Shown one piece after another: positions 1 through 7,300 of a stretch of 17,014 nucleotides of DNA. Every line of letters begins with the position of its first letter. The stretch's first letter is position 1. Both the position numbers and the translations under genes were made by a program. The stretch is from NCBI GenBank assembly GCA_021806845.1, contig JAKAPV010000029.1:1-17014 (forward strand). Direction: 5' to 3'. Source of the stretch: Bacillota bacterium. GTDB taxonomy: Bacteria > Bacillota > Sulfobacillia > JAJZYS01 > JAJYTV01. Under the pieces are notes generated by a model. That model was not told the origin of the DNA, made no database searches, and saw only the letters and a program-made list of their open reading frames with translations.

Positions 1-617
1 TTCCGATCTTTCGTAATCGCAGCGGCGAGTCGTTCCTGGTAGGCCCGGTTGAGAAGCAGCCTTGCCTCGTGCGGATTCGACAGGAACCCGACCTCAATCA
101 GGGCGGCCGGAAGCTTAAGGTGTTCCATCAGATAGAGAGACTGAGTTTGGTCAAGCGGCCGGTGCGTCGTGGTCACCTGATCAAGTTTTTTCTGCAAACA
201 GGAGCCCAAGGCGACTCGATTGGCGTCAGGTGATACACCAATGAAAACCTGCGCACCATGAACGCCGGGGTCCGGAGGGTACATATTCGCGTGGATGCTG
301 AGGAAAACGTCTGCACCTGATTTGCGTGCGAGGTCTACGCGTGCCGCAAGACTGCTGCGCCCTGGGTCGCCCAGACCTTGATGGTTGGTCATCCTCGTGA
401 GCACGACCTTCGCTCCCTCGGAGCGGATATCCCGCGCGATGGTACGGCTCAGAGAGAGGACGACCGCTGCTTCGTGGCGTCCCTTGCTTATGGCGCCACT
501 GTCGCGACCACCATGCCCCGGATCGATCACGATTGTGCGTCCCGCAAACGAATTCCCATTCTCAGGTGCCAGCATCAGGGCCGCCGAGAGAAGGGCGGAT
601 AGCATCAGTTCTTTCAT
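1..617 (-). CDS. cwlD: N-acetylmuramoyl-L-alanine amidase (Amidase_3, CwlD-like), 3' end outside window
   Basis: Zinc amidase that cuts the amide bond between N-acetylmuramic acid and the stem peptide. Reading the minus strand from ATG 617-615 gives about 205 residues to the window edge. They begin with a hydrophobic leader (residues 4-17) and continue with the full Amidase_3 signature: DPGHGG with zinc His35, Glu49, SIHAN with His109, and ALIEVGFLSN with catalytic Glu175. The lack of any cell-wall-binding repeat and the short leader resemble CwlD, which strips peptides from spore cortex peptidoglycan. The gene is divergent from a polysaccharide deacetylase, and CwlD and PdaA act in succession to make muramic-delta-lactam. 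I see no good ribosome site before the ATG; the ATG at codon 5 is an alternative. A vegetative or sporulation amidase of the same family is possible. The family call is firm, the cortex role is inferred. Confidence 0.88.
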   Translation of the reverse strand, partial: MKELMLSALLSAALMLAPENGNSFAGRTIVIDPGHGGRDSGAISKGRHEAAVVLSLSRTIARDIRSEGAKVVLTRMTNHQGLGDPGRSSLAARVDLARKSGADVFLSIHANMYPPDPGVHGAQVFIGVSPDANRVALGSCLQKKLDQVTTTHRPLDQTQSLYLMEHLKLPAALIEVGFLSNPHEARLLLNRAYQERLAAAITKDR

Positions 618-777
618 GGCAGTAGAAGTTGTCCTAAGTCCGCCACCGAAATGCAAGGCATCTGACGGCACTGGGCCCTGATCATGGTAAGAAACACAGT
701 CCGCTAGGCACGCAGGGTATTGCACCTGAGGGCAACCATCAGACTAGAGGGGTGATGGCCGCCAAGGAGTGATGCTC

Positions 778-1584
778 TTGCACGTCCGAGACGCTCATAT
801 CGCGTTGATCAGTGTCGCGCTGCTGGTTGGCGCGTGCGGCGGCCCCGCCCGTCAAGGGAGCAAAGGCCAGCCACGCGCAGCGTACAGGAACCCCGTGAGG
901 GTACGCCAACCGGTCGCACGCGTTCCCACTCGCCCCAGGCCGCTACCCGTCATCGCCAAGCTGTATGCCGTCCGCACGGACGAGCCTGTGGTCGCCTTGA
1001 CGTTCGACGACGGGCCGGATCCGAAAAACACGCCGCAGATCCTTGATCTTCTTGCACGCTACGGCTCTCACGCCACCTTCTTCGTGCTGGGCAGCGCGGC
1101 AGCGCACTATCCCGAACTCGTCCGACGAGCTGCCGCAAACGGAAACGAAGTGGCCAATCACGGTTGGGGTCACAATCGCATGACGCTTCTCACGAGGGGC
1201 CGCGTGATCGAGGAGATCCGTCGCGGCTCGCATCAAATTACCCAACTGGTCGAGCAGAAGCCAAGATCCCTACGCCCTCCTTACGGCGCATACAACGAAG
1301 GTGTGGTGCATGCCGCGAACGACTTGGGTGAGACGGTGGTGCTGTGGTCGATCGACACACGTGACTGGACCAACCCTCCTCCCAGTCAGATAGCGAGTCG
1401 CATCTTAGGGAACGTTCACCCTGGCTCCATCATCCTCTTGCACGATGGCGGGGGTCGGCGAACTTCCACGGTACGTGCCCTACCTATGATCCTGCAAGGC
1501 TTACGCCGACGGGGTTACCGTGTAGTCCCAGTGAAAGACCTCGTTCGCCTGGGCACAGCGGTCGTTCAGGACCCGGACACGTGA
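778..1584 (+). CDS. Polysaccharide deacetylase (CE4/NodB family), probable lipoprotein
   Basis: Metal-dependent de-N-acetylase of cell-wall sugars acting outside the membrane. Numbering from GTG 769, the CE4 motifs are all present: TFDDGP (78-83), metal-binding His131 and His135 (NHGWGH), RPPYG (169-173), the LWSIDTRDW segment (192-200) and LLHDGG with His225. A hydrophobic leader ends in LVGAC (Cys23), a plausible lipobox, so the enzyme is probably membrane-tethered; a basic, proline-rich linker follows. GTG 769, ATG 772 and TTG 778 are in frame. AAGGAG at 764-769 lies 8 bases before TTG 778 but only 2 before ATG 772, so I prefer TTG. The divergent neighbour is a CwlD-like amidase, which suggests a PdaA-like role in making spore-cortex muramic lactam. 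A vegetative PdaC-like or chitooligosaccharide deacetylase role cannot be excluded. Confidence 0.88.
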   Translation: MHVRDAHIALISVALLVGACGGPARQGSKGQPRAAYRNPVRVRQPVARVPTRPRPLPVIAKLYAVRTDEPVVALTFDDGPDPKNTPQILDLLARYGSHATFFVLGSAAAHYPELVRRAAANGNEVANHGWGHNRMTLLTRGRVIEEIRRGSHQITQLVEQKPRSLRPPYGAYNEGVVHAANDLGETVVLWSIDTRDWTNPPPSQIASRILGNVHPGSIILLHDGGGRRTSTVRALPMILQGLRRRGYRVVPVKDLVRLGTAVVQDPDT

Positions 1585-1613
1585 ACCCTACCCGTTACCC
1601 ACAAAGCAGGTTG

Positions 1614-1754
1614 GATGAGCGACATTCCCAGCCCGTACCGTTCTATCGCGGCGCGGATCTCGAACCGGACGTTCTCCAGGATGGGGGACCTGCTGCAGCG
1701 CGCGAGGACCTCCAGGATCTCATCTGCCGTCAGGCCGCTTTCCGCCGCATTGAA
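1614..1754 (-). pseudogene. Remnant of XPB/Ssl2-type DNA helicase N-terminal domain
   Basis: This minus-strand stretch reads as about 47 residues, containing NAAESGLTADEILEVLA, then SRSPILENV and IRAAIERYG. From memory this matches the helicase-associated N-terminal region of bacterial XPB-like helicases (for example the segment of mycobacterial XPB containing LWNARAAG and MARYGRLQL). It has no start codon or ribosome site. An in-frame TGA lies about 15 bases upstream, and no ATPase motifs follow before the frame stops at the end of the deacetylase gene. The rest of the gene is absent, so this is a deletion scar between the deacetylase and the PBP. A plus-strand frame over the same DNA (from GTG 1581) has low-complexity composition and looks like a shadow. 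The identification rests on about 45 residues. Confidence 0.5.
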
Positions 1755-1818
1755 CCCCCGGTGCGATCAATAAACTGCGGCCCTTCTGCCAAAGACTACC
1801 TCAGTGGGAGGGACGTCC

Positions 1819-3933
1819 TTGGAGAAGGAGAACGCGCCGAAACATCTCAAGGTGCGCAGGCCGCGCTTCGGCTGGCGTTACTTCGAAGCGCTCTTCATCG
1901 TGCTCCTCGGTCTCACCGTCGTGTCCGGACTCGGCGCATTGCTCGTGCCGCTGCCCGCCGAGGCGACGACCGCGCCGACGCTTGTCTACGATAGCCAGGG
2001 CCGCCTGCTCGGCGCCCTCGGTCCTTCAGACCGCGTACCGCTCTCCTACCGGCAGATCCCGCTGAACATCCAGGAAGCGATCGTCGCCACCGAAGATAGG
2101 ACCTTCTGGACCAACATCGGCTTGAACCCGACCTCCCTCGCGCGGGCGGCCCTCATCGACCTGACGCACGGCGCCGTGGTGCAAGGAGGCTCCACCCTGA
2201 CGCAGGAGCTCGCGAAGAACCTATTCCTCACAGATTCGCGCACATTCGGGCGCAAGTTCGCGGAGCTCTTCTACGCGCTGCGCCTCACCGCCACGTTCTC
2301 CAAGCAGGACATCCTCACGATGTACTTCAACACGGTCTACTTCGGCGAGGGCGCCTGGGGACTCGGGCGCGCGTCCGAGGTCTATTTCGGCGTGCAGCCC
2401 CACGATCTCACCCTGCCGCAGGCCGCCATGCTGGCCGGCCTCGTCGCCGCGCCCACGGCCTACGATCCCTACCACCAGCCGGCGCTCGCGCGCTCGCGCC
2501 GCGCCTGGGTGCTGCAGCGCATGCAGGCGGTCGGGTACATCACGAAGGCGCAAGAGGCCGCGGCGGCAAACACGCCGCTGGGTCTCAGCGGTACGCCCAT
2601 GGCGCAGCCGATCGCGCCCTACGCCTTCGACGCCGTGCTCGAGGAGCTGCAGACGAAGGATCCGGGGCTCGCCTCGGACCTCACCCTCGGCGGCTACAAG
2701 ATCTACACGACGCTGAGCCTTTCGGACCAGCGCGCCGCGGACCAGGCGATGGCCGACAGCATGCCGCCGGCGACCACCACCTGGGAGGGAGCCCCGGAGC
2801 CCGAGGGGGCCCTCGTCTCGATCGACCCCAGGACCGGCGGCATCCGGGCGCTCGTCGGCGGGCGCAACTACCAGACCGCCCCCTTCGACCGGGCGACGAA
2901 CGCGATCCGCCAGGTCGGCTCGTCCTTCAAGCCGATCCTCTATTCCGCCCTGATCTCCGGCCAGCACTACACCGCTGCCTCGATCATGAACGACGCCCCG
3001 ACCTCCTTCGTCGGCGTCGACGGCCTGCGCTACACCCCGCAGAACGCGGGCGGGGAATACTTCGGCACGATCACCGTGCGCCGGGCGCTCGCCGTCTCCG
3101 ACAACGTCGATGCCATCAAGTGGGCCGACATCGCCGGCCCCGGGGCCATCATCCAGATGGCCCGCAACTTCGGCATCACCGTCCCGCTGCCCGACAACCT
3201 CACGGTGGCGCTCGGGTCCGGCGCGATGTCCCCCCTGATGCTGGCCCAGGCCTTCTCCGCCTTCCCGGACGGCGGAGTGTGGCACGACGCCCACATCGTC
3301 GACCGCATCGTCGGGCCAAGCGGCAACGTCGTCTACCGCGCGCAGGTAGGATCCCACCGCGCCGTCTCGCCGCAGGTGGCGTACATCATGACGAAGGTGA
3401 TGCAGGCCGTCTTCAACCAAGGCGGCACGGGCATTGGCCTGAACGGCAACCTGAACTTTCCGGTTGCGGGCAAGACCGGCACCACCAACAACCTGATCGA
3501 CGGCTGGTTCACCGGCTTCTCCTCGAACCTCGTGACGACGGTCTGGGTGGGCTACGACAACCCCAGCCACCCAAACCCTGGACAGGGTGCGGCCACGGCG
3601 GGACCGATCTGGTCTGAGTACATGCAGCTCGCGGAAAACGGGAATCCCCCGCCGGACTTTGCGCGCCCGCCGGGCGTCGTGATGCGTGCGATCACGCCGC
3701 TCGACGGCCTGCTTCCTAACCCCACGACCCCGTCCTACGACGAATACTTCCTTCCCGGCACAGAGCCGCGCACCGTCTCCCCGATCGTCTACACGGGTCC
3801 ATGGGAGCTTTACCCGCCCAGCCCGCAGCAGTGGTACTTCGCCTTCCACTACGCTTCTGGACACAATCCGCTCTGGGTGCAGCTCATGGAGTTCCCGGGC
3901 AGCGGCGGTGCGACGCCTGGCGGCGGAGGGTAA
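1819..3933 (+). CDS. Class A penicillin-binding protein (glycosyltransferase 51 plus transpeptidase)
   Basis: Bifunctional peptidoglycan synthase of 704 residues: it polymerises lipid II glycan strands and crosslinks the peptides. One N-terminal membrane helix (about residues 22-45) follows a short basic cytoplasmic tail. The GT51 domain carries ATEDRTFW with catalytic Glu92, and GGSTLTQELAKN (about 123-134). The transpeptidase domain has SSFK with the nucleophile Ser368, SDN (427-429) and KTGT (552-555). The C-terminus ends in a proline- and glycine-rich tail. I chose TTG 1819 because GGGAGGG (1806-1812) stands 6 bases upstream; GTG 1804 overlaps that site. It lies downstream of a deacetylase in a cell-wall block but is separated by 234 bases holding a helicase scrap, so it probably has its own promoter, which I could not identify. 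It could be a PonA-, PbpF- or PbpG-type enzyme; the sequence alone does not decide. Confidence 0.95.
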   Translation: MEKENAPKHLKVRRPRFGWRYFEALFIVLLGLTVVSGLGALLVPLPAEATTAPTLVYDSQGRLLGALGPSDRVPLSYRQIPLNIQEAIVATEDRTFWTNIGLNPTSLARAALIDLTHGAVVQGGSTLTQELAKNLFLTDSRTFGRKFAELFYALRLTATFSKQDILTMYFNTVYFGEGAWGLGRASEVYFGVQPHDLTLPQAAMLAGLVAAPTAYDPYHQPALARSRRAWVLQRMQAVGYITKAQEAAAANTPLGLSGTPMAQPIAPYAFDAVLEELQTKDPGLASDLTLGGYKIYTTLSLSDQRAADQAMADSMPPATTTWEGAPEPEGALVSIDPRTGGIRALVGGRNYQTAPFDRATNAIRQVGSSFKPILYSALISGQHYTAASIMNDAPTSFVGVDGLRYTPQNAGGEYFGTITVRRALAVSDNVDAIKWADIAGPGAIIQMARNFGITVPLPDNLTVALGSGAMSPLMLAQAFSAFPDGGVWHDAHIVDRIVGPSGNVVYRAQVGSHRAVSPQVAYIMTKVMQAVFNQGGTGIGLNGNLNFPVAGKTGTTNNLIDGWFTGFSSNLVTTVWVGYDNPSHPNPGQGAATAGPIWSEYMQLAENGNPPPDFARPPGVVMRAITPLDGLLPNPTTPSYDEYFLPGTEPRTVSPIVYTGPWELYPPSPQQWYFAFHYASGHNPLWVQLMEFPGSGGATPGGGG

Positions 3934-4037
3934 CGAAAGGACCCGCTTGCGGTGATCATGCTATCGCCTCCCGTCCGTGGAGCGCATGGATCCGTCTTTG
4001 TCGTCGCTCCCTCCTGCGCCGGCGGCGCCTCCGCCAC

Positions 4038-4205
4038 TAGGGCCTGTCGCCAATCTCGCACCGGGGGATAGGCGAAGACCTCCCGCACGGTGCCTGCCTG
4101 GGCATACTGCCGGTCCTGACGCCCCTGCCCCGATGGCGACGTCACAAAGGTCTCGACCAGCACGGGCGCGTAGGCGAAAGTCTGTGGGGCCCAGATCGGA
4201 CTCGG
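4038..4205 (-). pseudogene. Decayed DUF4338 (DruA/transposase-type) fragment
   Basis: In the convergent gap after the PBP the minus strand reads FAYAPVLVETFVTSPSG followed directly by QGRQDRQY and then TVREVFAYPPVRDWRQAL. From memory, intact DUF4338 proteins (the DruA component of Druantia defence and relatives in ISNCY-like transposable elements) have PVLLETFV, then about 25-30 residues, then TQGRGR-DR, and a terminal YPL-RDWR segment. Here the middle section is missing while both flanks stay in one frame, suggesting an internal deletion. No start codon with a ribosome site and no N-terminal half are visible, and the frame continues into the neighbouring protease gene only as a shadow. It is probably a dead insertion-sequence remnant. 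The homology call rests on a few motifs. Confidence 0.5.
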
Positions 4206-4223
4206 ATTATGCAGCCCGGTAGC

Positions 4224-4260
4224 ACAGGGAGGGCACGCTGTGTCCGTAGACCCTCCCTGT
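4224..4260. repeat. Inverted repeat, 10-bp stem, in convergent gap
   Basis: ACAGGGAGGG (4224-4233) and CCCTCCCTGT (4251-4260) are perfect reverse complements separated by 17 bases. It lies between the convergent PBP and protease genes. It may act as a weak bidirectional terminator or be part of the neighbouring element remnant. No T-run follows on either strand. Confidence 0.5.
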
Positions 4261-4284
4261 TGGCCTGCGCATCCACATAGACTC

Positions 4285-4318
4285 AGTGGGGAGAGGCCCG
4301 CGCGGGCCTCTCCCCACT
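4285..4318. terminator. Perfect 34-bp palindrome, probable bidirectional transcription terminator
   Basis: AGTGGGGAGAGGCCCGC at 4285-4301 is followed at once by its exact reverse complement at 4302-4318, giving a 17-bp GC-rich stem with no designed loop. It lies 67 bases beyond the stop of the minus-strand protease and downstream of the plus-strand PBP, where a shared terminator is expected. The usual run of T is missing on both sides, so it is an atypical intrinsic terminator, or a stem with another role such as 3'-end protection. Confidence 0.5.
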
Positions 4319-4376
4319 TCCGTTGGGAATGTTGCTCTGTTGCACCAGTCTGGGTACGGCACGCGTGCGGCAAACC

Positions 4377-4395
4377 GGAATCTCTTAGAGATTCC
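4377..4395. repeat. 19-bp palindrome spanning the protease stop codon
   Basis: GGAATCTCTTAGAGATTCC is a perfect palindrome of two 9-base arms around one central base (4386). The protease stop codon (TAA, 4387-4385) sits in its centre, so the arms cover the last protease codons and the first 3' untranslated bases. A longer hairpin with the same GGAATC/GATTCC arms sits upstream of the protease start (9513-9544). Confidence 0.6.
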
Positions 4396-7300
4396 CTCCA
4401 CTCAGGAGCCCATAGACCCGCACTGTCATGGCCGCTGCCTGAGCCCTGGTGAGCGTGCCATGCGCATTGAAGGTCCCGTCGGGGAGTCCTTGGAGTATCC
4501 CGAGTTCTGTCGCCTGCGAGACGCTCTGCAGGGCCCACGCGTCGATCGACGACGCATCTTTGTAGCTCACCGGCTTCCCGGAGGACAGCTGGACCTGTTG
4601 GGCAGCCAGGGCCCGCATCAGAATGACCGCGGCTTCCTCCCTGCTGATGGGCTGGTTCGGAAGGGCCTTGCCGTGATCGCCGATCAGGATGCCCTTCTGA
4701 GCGGCCGCGTCAATGACGCCGGCATACCAAGCCTTGGGCGACACATCCGAGAATGTGCTCGTGGTCACCGCCGGCTGGACGCCAACGGCACTGAGTACCA
4801 GCTTCAGGAACGCCGCCCGCGTGACCGGGGCCCCCGGTTTGAAGGTGCCGTCCGGGTATCCGGAAATGGCCCCTCTCGCCGTGAGTTCGCTGATGTCCTG
4901 GAACGCCCAGTATGTCGCGGGGATATCGGAGAACGTTTGCAGGTTCGCCATGACGGCCCAGGTGCTGAAGTGCGGGATGGTACCCGTAGCCGTCTCGGTT
5001 GCTGGGTCGACGGTCACCGGACCGTAGTAGAGCCACTGTCCGCCGACGAGCGTGTAGAGGCCGAGTTGGAGAGGCGAGGTGTTGGCCGGGAGGTTGTAGC
5101 GGAAGCTCACCTGGACCGGTTTCGTCGGCTCCGCGTTGGTGGAGATCGTCCACTCGGCGGATGCCAGGCCGGCCGTCTTCGGCGGCGGCGTGACCGAACT
5201 CCCGGATTCCTGGGTCACCGTCAGCGTGGTCCCCGACGGGAGAGATCCCTGCGGTAGGACGAGCACCATCGAGTTGTCCTTGGTGCTCACTGTGACGGTC
5301 GAGCTGCTCGGATCGACCGTCTCCTCGACCTCTATCGGGGTCTGGATGCTGGGGGTGTTGGACAGCGCTGGGGGTGTGCTGCCCGACGACGGAGGTGACA
5401 CCGAGCCGGTCGACGGCTGCAAGAACCAACCGGCGACAGAGGCCCTCAGGGATGGGACGGCGGCGTCCGTCACCGTGTAGGTGAGGCTGTCGGCTGCCGT
5501 GTCGGTCACATAGAACGTGGACTTGCCGCCGGAGAGTGTGAGGACGTAGTCCCCGCTCTGCGGAGTGACCGCTTTGTAGGTTCCGCCCGACTCGACGTAC
5601 ACCGATGCCGTCACGGTGTTTCCGGACGTCGAGGCCCCCGAGATGGTGAGATTCAGGCGGTCATGGTCGCTGGTCACCACGTTGCCGTTGGCGTCGAGTG
5701 CTGCGATGGTCACGGACTGGTAGTTCCCTTGCCCGGCGATGGACACGTCGGTCACTGAGGGCGACGTGAGGGTCAGGGAGATGGCCTCCTCGGGCGTGAA
5801 CAGCCCCTGGGCTCCGCTGATCGGCAACGAGGAGTTTGTTAGGTCTATGGCGCTGTAGGAGAGCGTGTCGGGAGCCGTATCCTTCACGTACCACATGGTG
5901 GCCTGCGTCCCCAGCGTCTGCTCGTAAAGCCCCTGGGAGTCGGGAGTGATGGGAGTGTACGTGCCAGTCGACGCGTCGTACGACGCCACGGTGAGGGTGG
6001 AGGGGCTCTTGGCTCCTGAGATGGAGATCCCGACCTTGTCGGTGCTCGCCACGGCTTCGCCCGAGGCGTCCGTCATCGTGACCGAGACGGGCTGCCAGTA
6101 GGTGGTTCCGCCGGACTCCGTCACGGTGCCGTGCGGATTGACGACATCCAGGAACCCGCCGTTTTCCGGGCCCGCCGTGAACTGTCCGGTCGGTAACTGC
6201 ATCATCAGGAACGGCTCCTCTGTGACTCCGTACTTGATGTTGGTGGCCTCACTCGAGGTCACCCCCACGTAGGTGAGCCCGGAAGAGGAGAACGGAACCA
6301 TGTACAGGTTGTTCGACATCGCCGTGATGGGGGTGGGGCTCGAACAGCTGCTGTCCGCGCCGCAGTCGTAGTAGGTGATCGTGGCGTTCGGGTTCGAGCT
6401 TGTCCACGTAGCGATCCCGAACGAGGGTACGTCCGGCGTCGTGGTGAGGGGTTGGCCCTGTGTGCCCACCGGCTGGACCGAGATCACCTGCATGTGCGGC
6501 GTGACGCCCACCGTGGCTTCGGTCGGGGAAGCGGCGACTTGGATCTGAAGGTCCGCGAGTCCGGAGAACGTGATCTGACCCGTGGATGCCGCGAAGACGG
6601 GGTGGGTCGTGTCGTACACGGAATAGGTGACGGTCTCCGGCGTGTCGTCGGCGATGTTGAACGTCCACGGAGTCGCTTGGCTTTGGTTGAGGAAGGGCTG
6701 CATCGGTACGGAGTCCAGGTTGGCGCCGCCGCCTTGCAGGTCGCTCATCGTAGCGCTGGTGCTTAGGTAGTCCTGCCAGTTTATTAAGCCTTGCGCCGGT
6801 CCGGATCCACTGGCTCCGTACACGCTCAGGCTAACCGTGTCCGCCCCGTAAACGCTGTCCCCAACCGTCGGACTACCCGACAAATCGAGACCCAGCACGG
6901 GGTTCCCGTTGGCATCGACGGGCGTGACGTACAGGGAGATCTGGGTCGTAGCGTGAGGGCTCTGGTAGGAGCCTGGGGCCGTTGAGGAGTTGTACGCCGA
7001 GGCAACGTTCTGGTCGTAGTACCAGTGCGCCTGGATTCCGGCGACCGGCCCCGACAGGAACGTCCCCTGTCCGTATCCGTTTACGTCCAGATTGGCCATG
7101 TCGTACGGGTAATAGTAGACGTCCCCCGAGTTCTGGCTCGCCACATAGAGGGTCGTGCCGCCTGGGAGGTTGGTGAACTCCGCATCGTATTCCGTCGGGC
7201 CGGTCGAGTAGACTTGGGTGGGCGCGATGGGCTGAGTGAGGTTCGGATCCTTGTACACGGCCAGCGGCACCGTAGACTGGGCATTCCAGTTGTTTTGCCA

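Noticed and set aside
752..774. Six-codon ORF ending TGATG at the deacetylase start
   Set aside because: The overlap is suggestive of coupling, but the ORF is too short and its ribosome site is badly spaced; AAGGAG before TTG 778 explains initiation better.
1581..1994. Plus-strand 137-codon frame starting at GTG 1581, overlapping the deacetylase stop
   Set aside because: Its second half is the shifted frame of the PBP, the first half is low-complexity, and the minus strand here has a better explanation as an XPB remnant.
2221..3864. Long minus-strand open frame of 547 codons inside the PBP gene
   Set aside because: It lies wholly opposite a PBP with intact catalytic motifs, its translation is rich in Arg/Gly/Asp/Val as expected of a GC-rich antisense shadow, and it has no ribosome site or domain.
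4286..5257. Plus-strand 323-codon frame opposite the SLH domains
   Set aside because: It is an Arg-rich shadow of the clearly coding SLH region and begins inside a palindrome.
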